NCBI GenBank assembly: GCA_049510055.1
Contig: JBEKZI010000010.1
Span: forward strand, 1-37,883
From: JALHTV01 sp049510055
GTDB lineage: Bacteria; Planctomycetota; Phycisphaerae; SM23-33
Direction of reading: 5' to 3'
Length of the DNA: 37,883 bases
This document shows, one piece after another, positions 30,901-37,883 of this stretch. The translations under genes and the position numbers were made by a program. The first letter of the stretch is position 1. Each line of letters opens with the position of its first letter. Under the pieces are notes generated by a model. It was given only the letters and a program-made list of their open reading frames with translations, did not search any database and was not told where the DNA came from.

Positions 30901-32448
30901 CTTGGCTTCGGCGTTGTTGGGATCGGCCCGCAGAACCTGGTCGAGATAGCGCTGCGCCTCGTCAAAATTGCGATACCGCGCCTCCAGTTGCGCCCGGGCC
31001 AGCAGGATCCGCTTGTCCGTGGCATAGGCGGGATTGCGCTGCATGACGCTGAGGACCTGCTCCGCCTTGCCGGGCAGATCCTTCATGAAGTAGATCTGCA
31101 CGAGGGCGATCGCCACTTGGGGGTCGGCCCCGAGGTTTTCGTAGGCCTGTTCCAGCAGCGGCTGGGCCTTGGCGATGTCCTTCTCCATGAAGGCCAGCCG
31201 GCCGGCGATCTTCTCGCGCTGGCCGGGAAGATTGCTTTCGTTGTGTGACAGCTGGTCCAGGATGTCCTTGGCCTCCGCGATGTCCTTGGCCTTGGCGGCC
31301 TCCTCGGCGCTGCTGGCGTCGTCCAACAGCATGTTGGCCAGCAGGGCCAGCAACTGCGAGCGGCTCATCAGCAGAGGGGCTCGCACCTGGGTGTCGGCGG
31401 GAGAGGTGGCCGGGGTGTTGGCCAGCTTCTTGTCGACGATGGCCAGGCCGTCTCGCAAGGCCGCCACGGCTTTTTCGGGCTGGTTCTGAATGCGATACAG
31501 ATAGGACAGCAGACTGTAAATGCGGGAATCGCTGTTATCGATCTGCTTGGCCTTTTCCAGGGCGCTGAGGGCGGCGTCCATCTTGCCGTCTCTTCGGAGC
31601 CGGTCGGCCAGGGCGATCTCGCCGACGGGGTTCTTGGGATCGCGGGCAATGGCTTCCTGAATCTGCGCCATGGCTTCCATGGGCCGCTTCTGGCTCTCCA
31701 AAAAGTCGGCGTAGTAGACGCGCAGCCTGGCATCGTTGGGAATTTTGGCGATAGCGTCTTCATAGGCGGCGACGGCTTCGTCCGTGCGTTCTTCTTCTTG
31801 CAGGAAGGCCGTGTACGCCTCGCGGTAGGTGGCATTATCGCTCGCCAGTTCGATGGCCCGGCGGAAATCGCGGATGGCGTTGTCGGTATTGGCCCCGGGG
31901 ACGCCCTTGGCGAGGCTGGCCCAGGCCAGGGCACGCCAGAACGTCGTCTTGTGGTCGTTGGGCTCCAGCGTCAGTAGGGCGTCGGCTTCTTTGATAAAGA
32001 GCATCCAATCGCCATGTTGGGCGATGCCCCACGTCAGCTCGGTCAGCATGCGCTGGGCGGGCAGGTTGGTGCTATCCTGAACGATCGCGGCGTGCAGCGC
32101 CGCCCGGACCTGGTTGAAAAGCTGAGCCCGCTGCGAATCGCCGAGCTGCAGGCGGCGATTGTTCAGCCAGTCCAGGTGTAGCAAGGCGAACTGATAATAG
32201 TAATCCGCCTTGGCGGCGGGGTTGGGGGCATACCGGATGGCCCGTAGCATCTGCTTTTCGGCTTCGTCGTAGTCGCCCGCTTGCTGGGCCGTCTTGGACC
32301 GGTGAGCGGCCTCCACGGGATTGATCCGGAAAATCTTGCGATACCATCCCATTTTGTAGGCGCCGTAGCCCCCCGCCCCGATCAGGAAGACCAGGATGAC
32401 GGACAAGATCAGGATCAAACGCGTGTTCAATTTCTTCCGTTTCGCCAT
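27991..32448 (-). CDS. Very large TPR-repeat protein of the exosortase/polysaccharide locus
   Basis: A 1485-residue protein with one N-terminal membrane anchor (residues 10-32: LILILSVILVFLIGAGGYGA) and then tetratricopeptide repeats through nearly its whole length. Typical units are ALIQYHLGWVCEQTRRAGEA and AKAWVALGD-like patterns with small residues at TPR positions 8 and 20. TPR proteins of PrsT type accompany exosortase/PEP-CTERM loci and are thought to act as scaffolds for polysaccharide export. This one is longer than the ~900 residues I recall for PrsT. The gene lies 33 bp after the EpsI-like gene and 29 bp before the chain-length regulator, so all are probably co-transcribed. The anchor places most of the protein in the periplasm or equivalent compartment. 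Confidence 0.88.
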   Translation of the reverse strand: MAKRKKLNTRLILILSVILVFLIGAGGYGAYKMGWYRKIFRINPVEAAHRSKTAQQAGDYDEAEKQMLRAIRYAPNPAAKADYYYQFALLHLDWLNNRRLQLGDSQRAQLFNQVRAALHAAIVQDSTNLPAQRMLTELTWGIAQHGDWMLFIKEADALLTLEPNDHKTTFWRALAWASLAKGVPGANTDNAIRDFRRAIELASDNATYREAYTAFLQEEERTDEAVAAYEDAIAKIPNDARLRVYYADFLESQKRPMEAMAQIQEAIARDPKNPVGEIALADRLRRDGKMDAALSALEKAKQIDNSDSRIYSLLSYLYRIQNQPEKAVAALRDGLAIVDKKLANTPATSPADTQVRAPLLMSRSQLLALLANMLLDDASSAEEAAKAKDIAEAKDILDQLSHNESNLPGQREKIAGRLAFMEKDIAKAQPLLEQAYENLGADPQVAIALVQIYFMKDLPGKAEQVLSVMQRNPAYATDKRILLARAQLEARYRNFDEAQRYLDQVLRADPNNAEAKSLRASLGALQGETSLESVLAAKEVPPRVLAALVARAQAMWVKDERTEAISLLERLHAKVPDSDVVRQSLLTCYVGMEDLAKVKALLAEIKAAHPEQSASLDLQEKFISEKDRAKRYQLALQLADLNNTDPVKRDLDKAIYASRYGDPEGQGKYLQDAFRLKADDPVVVDRLMSYALIKQDWKLAGDCVQAAKKANLDQADGKISSARLAMAKGEFAGAIESLTQVVAKNPDAKVAWIMLGDCYLQTGDMDKAEKAFMTMAKADPSYLPALVAMAMITERQNRMAEHAGWIERAYRLDPTNPYVQQRYLVMLESKANVDEVIAYRERLLRQNPSDGDNRIRLAMLYEKAKQWPKAEGVYTALYADSTNKLAAGRLLAGFYIRTGRNKEAEKLLTDLLQSWPDKVAAYLVYADYLIDTAPDQAKAAIDKAIEIAPKDPRGPKAMSALLARRGDWAGAAEALAKYLELQPDDAAAAKEIVRYQLNADQLPQAEQRLNALMAANPSDADLLTLKGLLAARQGNREQALDDFDRAIRINPSEVMALLGEANIYLSQGKTTEAKMALTKAKGVSNDPQIAMNLADLHIRLGDLDMATMVLREILSQPETADYAPAMQKMLEIYEQQQRWPKVAEILTEAKTKFPNDPTYLLAEARMYHATGNLPRAVTAMEAALKMAPQSESLLKMYLQVLMESGDFNRVLAVTDSYKDKPNYTAVEMALRAAAMTKLNRTEEADSVFRAAFKASSSADVIEVAAQFQQAVGVNAAISKVTGWLKTGGDNTLLYLLLGMLYDNAKDYPKAAEALTKASSIAANPADKAVAERELGMTYYQMQKFTEAENSYLASLKDNGNDSATLNNLAYMYVSDMDQPAKAKPYAAQAAKIVPDSAEVLDTYGWVLAKTGDYVSAEKELLRAFQLSRVPVSSALIQYHLGWVCEQTRRAGEAVQHYRQSLEILHNPDDPLAKDISKALERVQPK

Positions 32449-32481
32449 GAATCGACGCTGCCTCTCTGTCTAGAAAACCCC

Positions 32482-33402
32482 TCAAGGGGCCGAAGGAGAT
32501 GAAGCATTCAGTTTATCCACAACCGACGGCATGGGCCACGTGGCCACCACTGCCGGCATGAACATGTCGAGGAACTCGTTCACCGACCGGTCCGCTTCCG
32601 CGAAATCGCTCACCGGTCCGGTCGGCGCCAGTTGAATCTTAGCAAAATAACAATGGCGCACCCACGGTTTCGTGAGCTCCAGCCGCACTTTTTCCCACGA
32701 GACTTCCGGCTGGCCGTTGAGGCTGAACGCGTAGTACTGCACGTACCGCCGGACGTCCAGCCCGGTGCGGTCGGTCATCTCGTAGCCGACGCGGTTGAAT
32801 GCCGCGTGATCCCAGGGGGCGCTCGCCCCCGGCGCGTTCATTTCCAACCGCTTGGCGGCCGCCGGCAGCATCGTCGCCCCGCCGGCCACCAGACAGCGGT
32901 CCGGCACGTGGGGAACCTGGTACAGCCGGCCGGTGTAGTAGTACAACTCCAACCGCCAGTAGCGGAACGGGCTGGAGGGCGACTCCACGCGCGTGTCCCG
33001 ATAGATCCGAACCATGTACCAGTTGCTGCTTCGACTGGCCAGCCGATCCTTATCCAAGGACGTATTGATCTTCAGCGTGTCCAGCACGTCCTGCCGCAGC
33101 ACGACGTCCCCGTCCGGCCTGCCGTCCAGCTCCTTCTCGAACTCTCCATCCCCCACCAGGACATAGGGCCCCAGGCGATCGGGAAAGGAGATGAGGCGGC
33201 AATCGGCGTCGACTTTCACGGCCGGCGTCCACGGGACCGGATCCTTGCGCGTCACCCATTTGAGCTGGGCGATCGCCCAATCCCATCCCAGCCACGTGAT
33301 GGCCAGAATGGCGGCGGCAATGAGGAAATGGCGATTGCGCCAGGCGGTGCTCCGCCAGGTGCCGCCGAGGCCCGTGCCCGCAGGATCGCCCACCGCATTC
33401 AT
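32482..33402 (-). CDS. EpsI-like exosortase-associated protein
   Basis: A 306-residue protein with one N-terminal membrane segment (residues ~25-42) and a soluble domain resembling EpsI (DUF3485), which is fused to or encoded beside many exosortases. Supporting features are YYTGRLYQVPHVPDRCLVAG, a C-terminal pattern of that family with an invariant-looking Cys, and YWRLELYYY. Its exact activity is unknown; it may assist protein sorting or polysaccharide processing at the membrane. I chose ATG 33402 because it overlaps the exosortase stop as ATGA, rather than the much earlier frame start that would lie inside the exosortase gene. Confidence 0.8.
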   Translation of the reverse strand: MNAVGDPAGTGLGGTWRSTAWRNRHFLIAAAILAITWLGWDWAIAQLKWVTRKDPVPWTPAVKVDADCRLISFPDRLGPYVLVGDGEFEKELDGRPDGDVVLRQDVLDTLKINTSLDKDRLASRSSNWYMVRIYRDTRVESPSSPFRYWRLELYYYTGRLYQVPHVPDRCLVAGGATMLPAAAKRLEMNAPGASAPWDHAAFNRVGYEMTDRTGLDVRRYVQYYAFSLNGQPEVSWEKVRLELTKPWVRHCYFAKIQLAPTGPVSDFAEADRSVNEFLDMFMPAVVATWPMPSVVDKLNASSPSAP

Positions 33403-34394
33403 TCGGACGTCTTCTCCTGGCCGGCGGTTCCGGGTGGACTCTCTTCGTCCACTTCCACCACCAGACTCCGAAGCAGCCAGCTCAACAGCCAAAATAAAAG
33501 TACCGCCGGGATCAGCATGACCATGCCCGCGACTTCGTGCATGAAGTCCTGTCCCAGCTCCGGTCGATCGATCACGTACATCACGCAGGTGATGGCCACC
33601 CGCGCCACGTTCAGCAGGATGGCAATCGGCACCGCCGCGGCCACCAGCACCACCCGCTGCCAGATGGGGCGGTACTCCAGGTACGCCCACGCCACGCCCA
33701 AGGCGACGTAGGCAATCAGCGAACGGATGCCGCTGCACGCCTCAGCCACCGTCAGCGAGTGTTCCGCGCCGCGGAAGCTGACGATGTCCAGCCGGCTGGC
33801 GGTTACACTCATTTCTACGCCGCAAAGCTGCAAAAGGGTCGTGGCCCCGTTGGCGGCAAAATTCTGCAACGGCAGGGCAACCCGCACATAGAGCATCTCC
33901 GGGATGGGCATGGCCAGCATCAGGTATAAAATCGGCAGCCAGGCCACGCGCGCGACCTGCGGCCCGGCCAGATAGAGCACCAGTCCCAGGAGCACCACGG
34001 GCATGCACAGCTGGCCGAACCAGGCCGTCCCGAGGGGATAAAAACTCAAGACGGTCAGCACGATCCCCCCGATCAGGACCGGCAGGCCCCACAGGCACAC
34101 CCGCCGCGGCGCCGAAAGTAGTTCCCCCCGGCGCGCGTACAGCAGATAAAGGCTGAACAGCGGAATCAGAAACCCGTGCGACCAGTTAGGATCGGAGATC
34201 CAGGTATCCACCAGCGGGGTGAACTGCCAGCGGTTCATCAAGGCGAACAACGTCCCCAGGACCGCGATCTTGATCATCGCTTGTCGCGACAGGCCGCCGG
34301 CGGCTTCCGGGCGGTCGGTCGCCACGACCATGTCCGCCAGCGAAGTCGGCGGCGTCTTGGGAGCCGGGCCGGCTTGACGAGGGGTCTGAGTCAT
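33399..34394 (-). CDS. Exosortase (membrane transpeptidase-like sorting enzyme)
   Basis: Exosortases cut C-terminal sorting tails from exported proteins and are thought to join them to surface polymers, like sortases but as membrane proteins. The 331-residue protein has about eight membrane segments and the three catalytic residues in order: Cys220 in AEACSGIRS, Arg265 in LNVARVAIT and His286 in FMHEVAGM. MPIPEMLY is another typical motif. I chose ATG 34394 rather than 34499 because the earlier start would overlap the export lipoprotein gene by ~80 bp and adds only a low-complexity Ser/Thr stretch. It ends in an ATGA overlap with the EpsI-like gene. The exact Xrt subtype cannot be told by eye. 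Confidence 0.92.
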   Translation of the reverse strand: MTQTPRQAGPAPKTPPTSLADMVVATDRPEAAGGLSRQAMIKIAVLGTLFALMNRWQFTPLVDTWISDPNWSHGFLIPLFSLYLLYARRGELLSAPRRVCLWGLPVLIGGIVLTVLSFYPLGTAWFGQLCMPVVLLGLVLYLAGPQVARVAWLPILYLMLAMPIPEMLYVRVALPLQNFAANGATTLLQLCGVEMSVTASRLDIVSFRGAEHSLTVAEACSGIRSLIAYVALGVAWAYLEYRPIWQRVVLVAAAVPIAILLNVARVAITCVMYVIDRPELGQDFMHEVAGMVMLIPAVLLFWLLSWLLRSLVVEVDEESPPGTAGQEKTSE

Positions 34395-34416
34395 AACACC
34401 ACGAGAAGGGATGCCC

Positions 34417-36297
34417 TTACAACCGGGTAAACCGCTTGCTGTTGGGGGTTTGTCCGTTGAGGATCGGGTCGGAGAAGTTGCGGTCGTAGATGAAGCCAAA
34501 CCCGTAGGTCATGCGGAAGGCGTTGCGAAGCACCGCGAAGAAGGTCGATCGTACGTCGGTGCCTATCGCGATGACGTCGTTGGGCTTCAGGAATATGTCC
34601 GGTTCCTCGCCCTTGAAGATGGACTCGACATTGAGCGGGATGATCTGCTCCTGGCTGGTGCCGATCCGGCGGATGAGGATGGAATTCTCCGGCCAGGCCA
34701 CCTGGCTGACGTTCCCCGCCGCCGCCAGCGCCTGCTTGACGGTGACCGGCGTGCTGGGCAACGAGTACACGCCCGGACGGAGCACCTCGCCGGTCACGTA
34801 GAACTCGCCCACCGGGAGGTAAGGAACCTGAATAATATCGTTGTCGTGAATGACAATGTTCTGTCGTGGATCGCCGTCGTTGAGCTTCTGGAGGTTGATG
34901 GCGATGATCCTGGCCATGTCCGACTTGCTGGCCTTTCGCCACCCGAAGGGATCTTCGCCCTTGGCGGGCTGGCTGGTCGCCGCGGCCAGAGGCAGCTTGA
35001 CCGGCTCGGTGGCCACAGGCGGCCCCTGGGGCGACGGAGGCGGCATGGTGACTTTAACGGTCTTTGGAGGAGCCTCTAGGATCCTGGGGGCCTCCGCGGC
35101 CGGGCCGGCCTGGGTGGTGGGTCTGGCGGTGGCGGCCAGTCCGGCAGGCTGCGCGGGGGCCGTCGTCTGAGGCGGGGCTTCGTTGGTCGCGCGAATCCAC
35201 TTGCCGTCCCGATAGACCCACCGAGGCACATTGGCAGGAATCGTATTCGGCTGCGCCGCGCCGCCGGAGGAAAGCTCCGTCATACGAGGCATGACGGAAG
35301 GCGCGGGCTTTTCTGCCGGCGCCGGCGCCGGCTGTGCGGCCGGAGCGGCAGGCGGCGGGGCCTTCCCGAGCGCTTGCAGAGCGGTTTCCAGGTCGTTGGA
35401 TTGCAGCGCCGTCGTGGCCCGCTGCATGGCCTCCGTGGAAGGCGGTGGGGTCCCTCTCACCACGGCGGGTTGAGGGGCCGTCGCCGCCGGGGCGGTCACG
35501 GGAGACGGTTGGGTCGGCTTGGCCTGGGTGGGCGTGCCTTCCGGCAGGAGTTCCGGCAGCGTCGGCAGCGGTTGGGGAGCGGTTTCGGACCCGGCCTTTC
35601 CGCCCACCGGGTTTTCGGCGGCCTTGCGGACGGCGGGGGCTGGGCGGATCACGTAGATGTAGGGAATGTTGTTCTGGACCACGCCGCCGGAGATGGCCAG
35701 CGCCTCCAGCAGCCGCATGTCGCGCCGACCGATCATGTACTGCGACGGCCGGGAGACGGCGCCGAGGATGTAGTAGGTGCTCTGGTGGCGGGCCTCGAGG
35801 GTCACCGACACGGTGGGATTGCGGATGATGTTGGGGCTGTAGGCCTGGATGATGGCCTCCGTCAGCTCTTCCTTGGTCAGCCCCTCGGCCTTGATGCGCT
35901 CGGGCAGCAACGGTAAGTCAATGTATCCCGTGTCGGACACCTCGCGGCGCAGCGGCGTCTCCAAGCCTTCCTGGAACAGGTCCAGGATCGATATATCCAA
36001 CACGTCCGTGGGCCCGATTACGTAGTCCTGTTCCACGTATTCCCAGTCCCCTTCCGTGGGGAAGGTGGCGTTGGGCACCAATTCCTGGGTTTGGTCCACC
36101 AGACTAATGCTGTTGAGGATGGGATTGATCGGCGAGCGCTCGGGAGGCGCGACCATCTCGTCGGGAGAGAAGAACCTGTGCGCGTCGGTCTTGGTCCAAT
36201 CGGCTATCGCGTCGCAGCCGCCCAAGAACACCGCGGCCGCCGTCAAACACAGCGTCGCCAAACCCGATACTCGCAAGAACGGTTTTGCCATGGCCAT
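34417..36297 (-). CDS. Polysaccharide export lipoprotein with SLBB domains (Wza-like)
   Basis: A 626-residue outer-membrane export protein. Residues 1-28 are a lipoprotein signal ending in LGGC (Cys28). A polysaccharide-export domain starts near residue 92 (YVIGPTDVLDISILDLF), followed by a first SLBB domain (YYILGAVSRPSQYMIG, ~170-205). Residues ~235-450 are a Pro/Ala/Thr-rich linker with no predicted fold, unusually long for this family. A second SLBB domain lies at ~498-585 (FYVTGEVLRPGVYSLP). Wza relatives form the pore through which polysaccharide crosses the outer membrane. ATG 36297 has AGGATAAG upstream; an in-frame ATG at 36291 is an alternative. It is the first gene of the operon, preceded by a structured leader. 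Confidence 0.9.
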   Translation of the reverse strand: MAMAKPFLRVSGLATLCLTAAAVFLGGCDAIADWTKTDAHRFFSPDEMVAPPERSPINPILNSISLVDQTQELVPNATFPTEGDWEYVEQDYVIGPTDVLDISILDLFQEGLETPLRREVSDTGYIDLPLLPERIKAEGLTKEELTEAIIQAYSPNIIRNPTVSVTLEARHQSTYYILGAVSRPSQYMIGRRDMRLLEALAISGGVVQNNIPYIYVIRPAPAVRKAAENPVGGKAGSETAPQPLPTLPELLPEGTPTQAKPTQPSPVTAPAATAPQPAVVRGTPPPSTEAMQRATTALQSNDLETALQALGKAPPPAAPAAQPAPAPAEKPAPSVMPRMTELSSGGAAQPNTIPANVPRWVYRDGKWIRATNEAPPQTTAPAQPAGLAATARPTTQAGPAAEAPRILEAPPKTVKVTMPPPSPQGPPVATEPVKLPLAAATSQPAKGEDPFGWRKASKSDMARIIAINLQKLNDGDPRQNIVIHDNDIIQVPYLPVGEFYVTGEVLRPGVYSLPSTPVTVKQALAAAGNVSQVAWPENSILIRRIGTSQEQIIPLNVESIFKGEEPDIFLKPNDVIAIGTDVRSTFFAVLRNAFRMTYGFGFIYDRNFSDPILNGQTPNSKRFTRL

Positions 36298-36405
36298 TCG
36301 AACTTATCCTGCGGATTGCCCGAGGCGCAGTTTCTTTGCCGCCCTCGGAACACCGGCATATCTCGTTGCGGCACTATGGAAGACCAGCATTTATTATCGG
36401 TCCGT

Positions 36406-36464
36406 CCCTTATTCCATCTTGATGGAACATAAGGGTTTCACATCTCCAGACGGTTCGCACCGTC
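36406..36464 (-). promoter_or_regulatory. Structured leader upstream of the polysaccharide-export operon
   Basis: On the minus strand two hairpins lie 110-170 bases before the operon's first start codon. The first, 36464-36449, is GACGG-TGCGAA-CCGTC. The second, 36435-36406, has the nested stems CCCTTA/TAAGGG and TTCCATC/GATGGAA around AA. Between them is the unpaired TGGAGATGTGAAA. There is no T-run, so neither is an ordinary terminator. The layout (strong paired elements with purine-rich joining segments) would suit a riboswitch or protein-binding leader, but it matches no class I know. Confidence 0.4.
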
Positions 36465-36536
36465 CCATCCTCCGTACCTCTTGGCCCAGTCTGATAACGA
36501 CAATACTACGGGGCCGCAGGAGGCGAAGGTCGCCCG

Positions 36537-36557
36537 GCAAATAGAAAAAATTTGCCT
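36537..36557. promoter_or_regulatory. Inverted repeat, possible operator
   Basis: GGCAAAT (36537-36543) and ATTTGCC (36551-36557) form a perfect 7-bp inverted repeat around an A-rich centre. It lies ~245 bp upstream of the export operon and ~110 bp past the SecDF stop. It could be a regulator site for the operon or a weak minus-strand terminator for secF, since on that strand the loop is T-rich. Confidence 0.35.
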
Positions 36558-36598
36558 GTTTTTGAGAGTTCCATCTCCTGGCCTCCGAACGACCCCCT

Positions 36599-36627
36599 CC
36601 GCGCCCCCCCTTCCTGAGGAGGCGCGG
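36599..36627 (-). terminator. Hairpin after the SecDF gene
   Basis: CCGCGCC (36599-36605) pairs perfectly with GGCGCGG (36621-36627), 36 bp past the secDF stop codon. No T-run follows on the minus strand, so termination by it alone is uncertain. Confidence 0.35.
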
Positions 36628-36662
36628 TGCATCGTCAAACTATAGCGAAGATCGCCCGACGG

Positions 36663-37883
36663 TCAAGCCGGCGGGTTGGTTGGCGGATTGGCCGGCGGGT
36701 TGGTTGGCGGCGCCGGCGTCGAAGGCGGGCCGGGCTGGACCGGCCTGGTCGGAGTCGGAGCCGGGGCGATGGGGGCCGGGCGGGTCGGAATCGGGGCCGG
36801 CCGAGGCACGCTGGCGGTCACGTGCGACCTTATCGCCGCCTTGAAGCCCATCAACAGCGGTGCGGCTACCGCAATCGAGGAATACGTCCCGCACGCGATG
36901 CCCGTCAGCAGCACGTAGTTGAACGCGTGGATGCCTTCACCGCCCCAGACGTACATGATGAACACGACGGCCAGCACGGTCATGCTGGTCAGCAACGTTC
37001 GGCTCAGGGTCTGGTTGATGGAATCATTGATGACGTTCCATGTCACGACGGTCAGCTTGCCGCGGTTCTCGCGGATGCGGTCGAAGACCACGATCGTGTC
37101 GTTGACTGAGTAGCCGACGATCGTCAGCAGCGCCGCCACGATCGTCAGGTCGATCTTGAACGACTGGATGCCCAGCACCTGGCCGAGGAAGCGATGACTG
37201 AGCCAGCCGGAGGCGGCCACCAGGCCCACGGCGATCGTCACGTCGTGGACCAGGCAGATCACAGCCGCCAAGCCCCACCGCGCCGAGCCGAACCGCACCC
37301 ACAGGTACACGATGATCGCAATCCAGCTCAAGATCAGCGCCATCAGGGCACGCTGGGCCGTCTCCCCCGCGACGGCGGGGTCAAAGTTCGTAGCCACCAT
37401 CGTTCCCTCGCGATGCATGGCCGCGTCCAGCAGTGCCAACTCCTTGTCGGCAAACACCGACCAGGCGCCGGGTTCCTGCACGGTGGCCATCTCGGCCGGG
37501 GCGACCAGCACCGCCACCGCCGAGTAGCCCTCCTGGGCGGGGGTCAGCCCCAGCACCTCGGTGCGGTTGAACTGCTGGGCGCCGAAGTCGGGCTGGAACC
37601 GCATTTCCCGGAGGCGCTGGAGCAGATCCTGCCGCGTCAGGGGCGGGGAGATATCCTCCAGCACGAACAGGACGCCGCCTTCGTAGTCGGCCAGATCGTC
37701 GCGGAAGCTGGGATTGGCGTCGCGAATGAGTTTGGTGTCGATGAGCGTTTTGCCGTCGTCGGCCGCGGCCACGTGCAGCACGGGGGCGTCATGCACCCCC
37801 TTGGTCAGGCGGAACGTATGGGGCAGGTTCTGCTGCAAGGCCGAGACCGCGGCGCCGATGCTGGGATAGTCCCAGCCGCCGTC
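36663..37883 (-). CDS. secF: SecDF protein export subunit, SecF half (5' part cut by window edge)
   Basis: SecD and SecF use the proton-motive force to pull proteins through the SecYEG channel. The frame is open from the right edge to the stop at 36663 (406 residues visible). It ends a periplasmic region and then shows the SecF membrane part, including the signature VGYSVNDTIVVFDRIREN and the later SRTLLTSMTVLAVV. The visible N-terminal ~230 residues also fit a SecD-SecF linker, and planctomycetes commonly carry fused SecDF; whether SecD lies upstream in frame is beyond the window. An apparent TTG start at 37838 is internal. The C-terminal ~50 residues are Pro/Thr-rich (PTRPAPIAPAPTPTRP, then PPTNPPANPPTNPPA), an unusual low-complexity cytoplasmic tail. 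Confidence 0.92.
   Translation of the reverse strand, partial: DGGWDYPSIGAAVSALQQNLPHTFRLTKGVHDAPVLHVAAADDGKTLIDTKLIRDANPSFRDDLADYEGGVLFVLEDISPPLTRQDLLQRLREMRFQPDFGAQQFNRTEVLGLTPAQEGYSAVAVLVAPAEMATVQEPGAWSVFADKELALLDAAMHREGTMVATNFDPAVAGETAQRALMALILSWIAIIVYLWVRFGSARWGLAAVICLVHDVTIAVGLVAASGWLSHRFLGQVLGIQSFKIDLTIVAALLTIVGYSVNDTIVVFDRIRENRGKLTVVTWNVINDSINQTLSRTLLTSMTVLAVVFIMYVWGGEGIHAFNYVLLTGIACGTYSSIAVAAPLLMGFKAAIRSHVTASVPRPAPIPTRPAPIAPAPTPTRPVQPGPPSTPAPPTNPPANPPTNPPA

Noticed and set aside
26411..31248. Long plus-strand frames at 26411-27451, 27979-29280 and 29446-31248
   Set aside because: All lie opposite the chain-length regulator and TPR genes, whose minus-strand frames have clear domains and operon spacing.
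33403..33738. N-terminal extension of the EpsI-like gene to 33738
   Set aside because: It would lie wholly inside the exosortase gene in another frame; the ATGA overlap at 33402 gives a natural start.
36599..36662. Shine-Dalgarno-like GGAGG motifs suggesting a small gene past secF
   Set aside because: They belong to a G/C hairpin, and no open frame of useful length follows on either strand.

Overview
The window most likely comes from a planctomycete. Four things point there: a LEPR-XLL surface protein, a SecDF protein whose SecF half runs in from the right edge, an exosortase/exopolysaccharide locus, and a tyrosine integrase of the type common in that phylum. DNA is GC-rich, except for an island near the left end and one gene inside the mobile region that look less GC-rich by eye. 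Many calls rest on my recognition of family motifs; no database search was possible.

Layout. (1) 1-9280 is a defence-like island. A type III restriction (Res) gene on the minus strand runs off the left edge. It faces a plus-strand series: vsr mismatch endonuclease, DNA cytosine-5 methyltransferase, HD-domain phosphohydrolase, an ORC/CDC6-like P-loop NTPase, and an unrecognised protein with two Rossmann-like halves. The last four are tightly packed (gaps of 15, 0 and 0-9 bp) and probably co-transcribed. The HD + NTPase + Rossmann-like trio is the best candidate for a poorly described conflict system. (2) 9287-19699 is mobile-element DNA. It holds a decayed small gene, a HARE-type winged-helix protein, a catalytic-domain-only tyrosine recombinase, a terminase-small-subunit-like HTH protein, a ParB-methyltransferase fusion, an unrecognised gene, an AlpA-type HTH protein, a CHC2/TOPRIM/helicase-like replication protein, a 40-residue coupled ORF and a full-length integrase. 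(3) 19604-25400 holds a vanZ-like gene and a giant glycine-rich LEPR-XLL beta-helix gene, bracketed by two imperfect ~100-bp direct repeats. A tRNA-Thr(TGT) lies 105 bp beyond the second repeat. (4) 25754-36297, all on the minus strand, is an exosortase/polysaccharide export operon: SLBB export lipoprotein, exosortase, EpsI-like protein, very large TPR protein, and Wzz/tyrosine-kinase-like chain-length regulator. A 365-bp leader with strong hairpins precedes it. (5) 36663-37883 is the SecF part of SecDF, cut by the right edge.

How the parts may work together. In the exosortase operon the export lipoprotein, chain-length regulator and TPR scaffold would move polysaccharide across the envelope, while exosortase and EpsI process sorted surface proteins. 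No protein in the window ends with a recognisable PEP-CTERM tail, so the sorting substrates must be elsewhere. In the defence island, methyltransferase and Vsr form a classical modification/repair pair; the HD-NTPase-Rossmann trio downstream looks like a sensor-switch-effector set.
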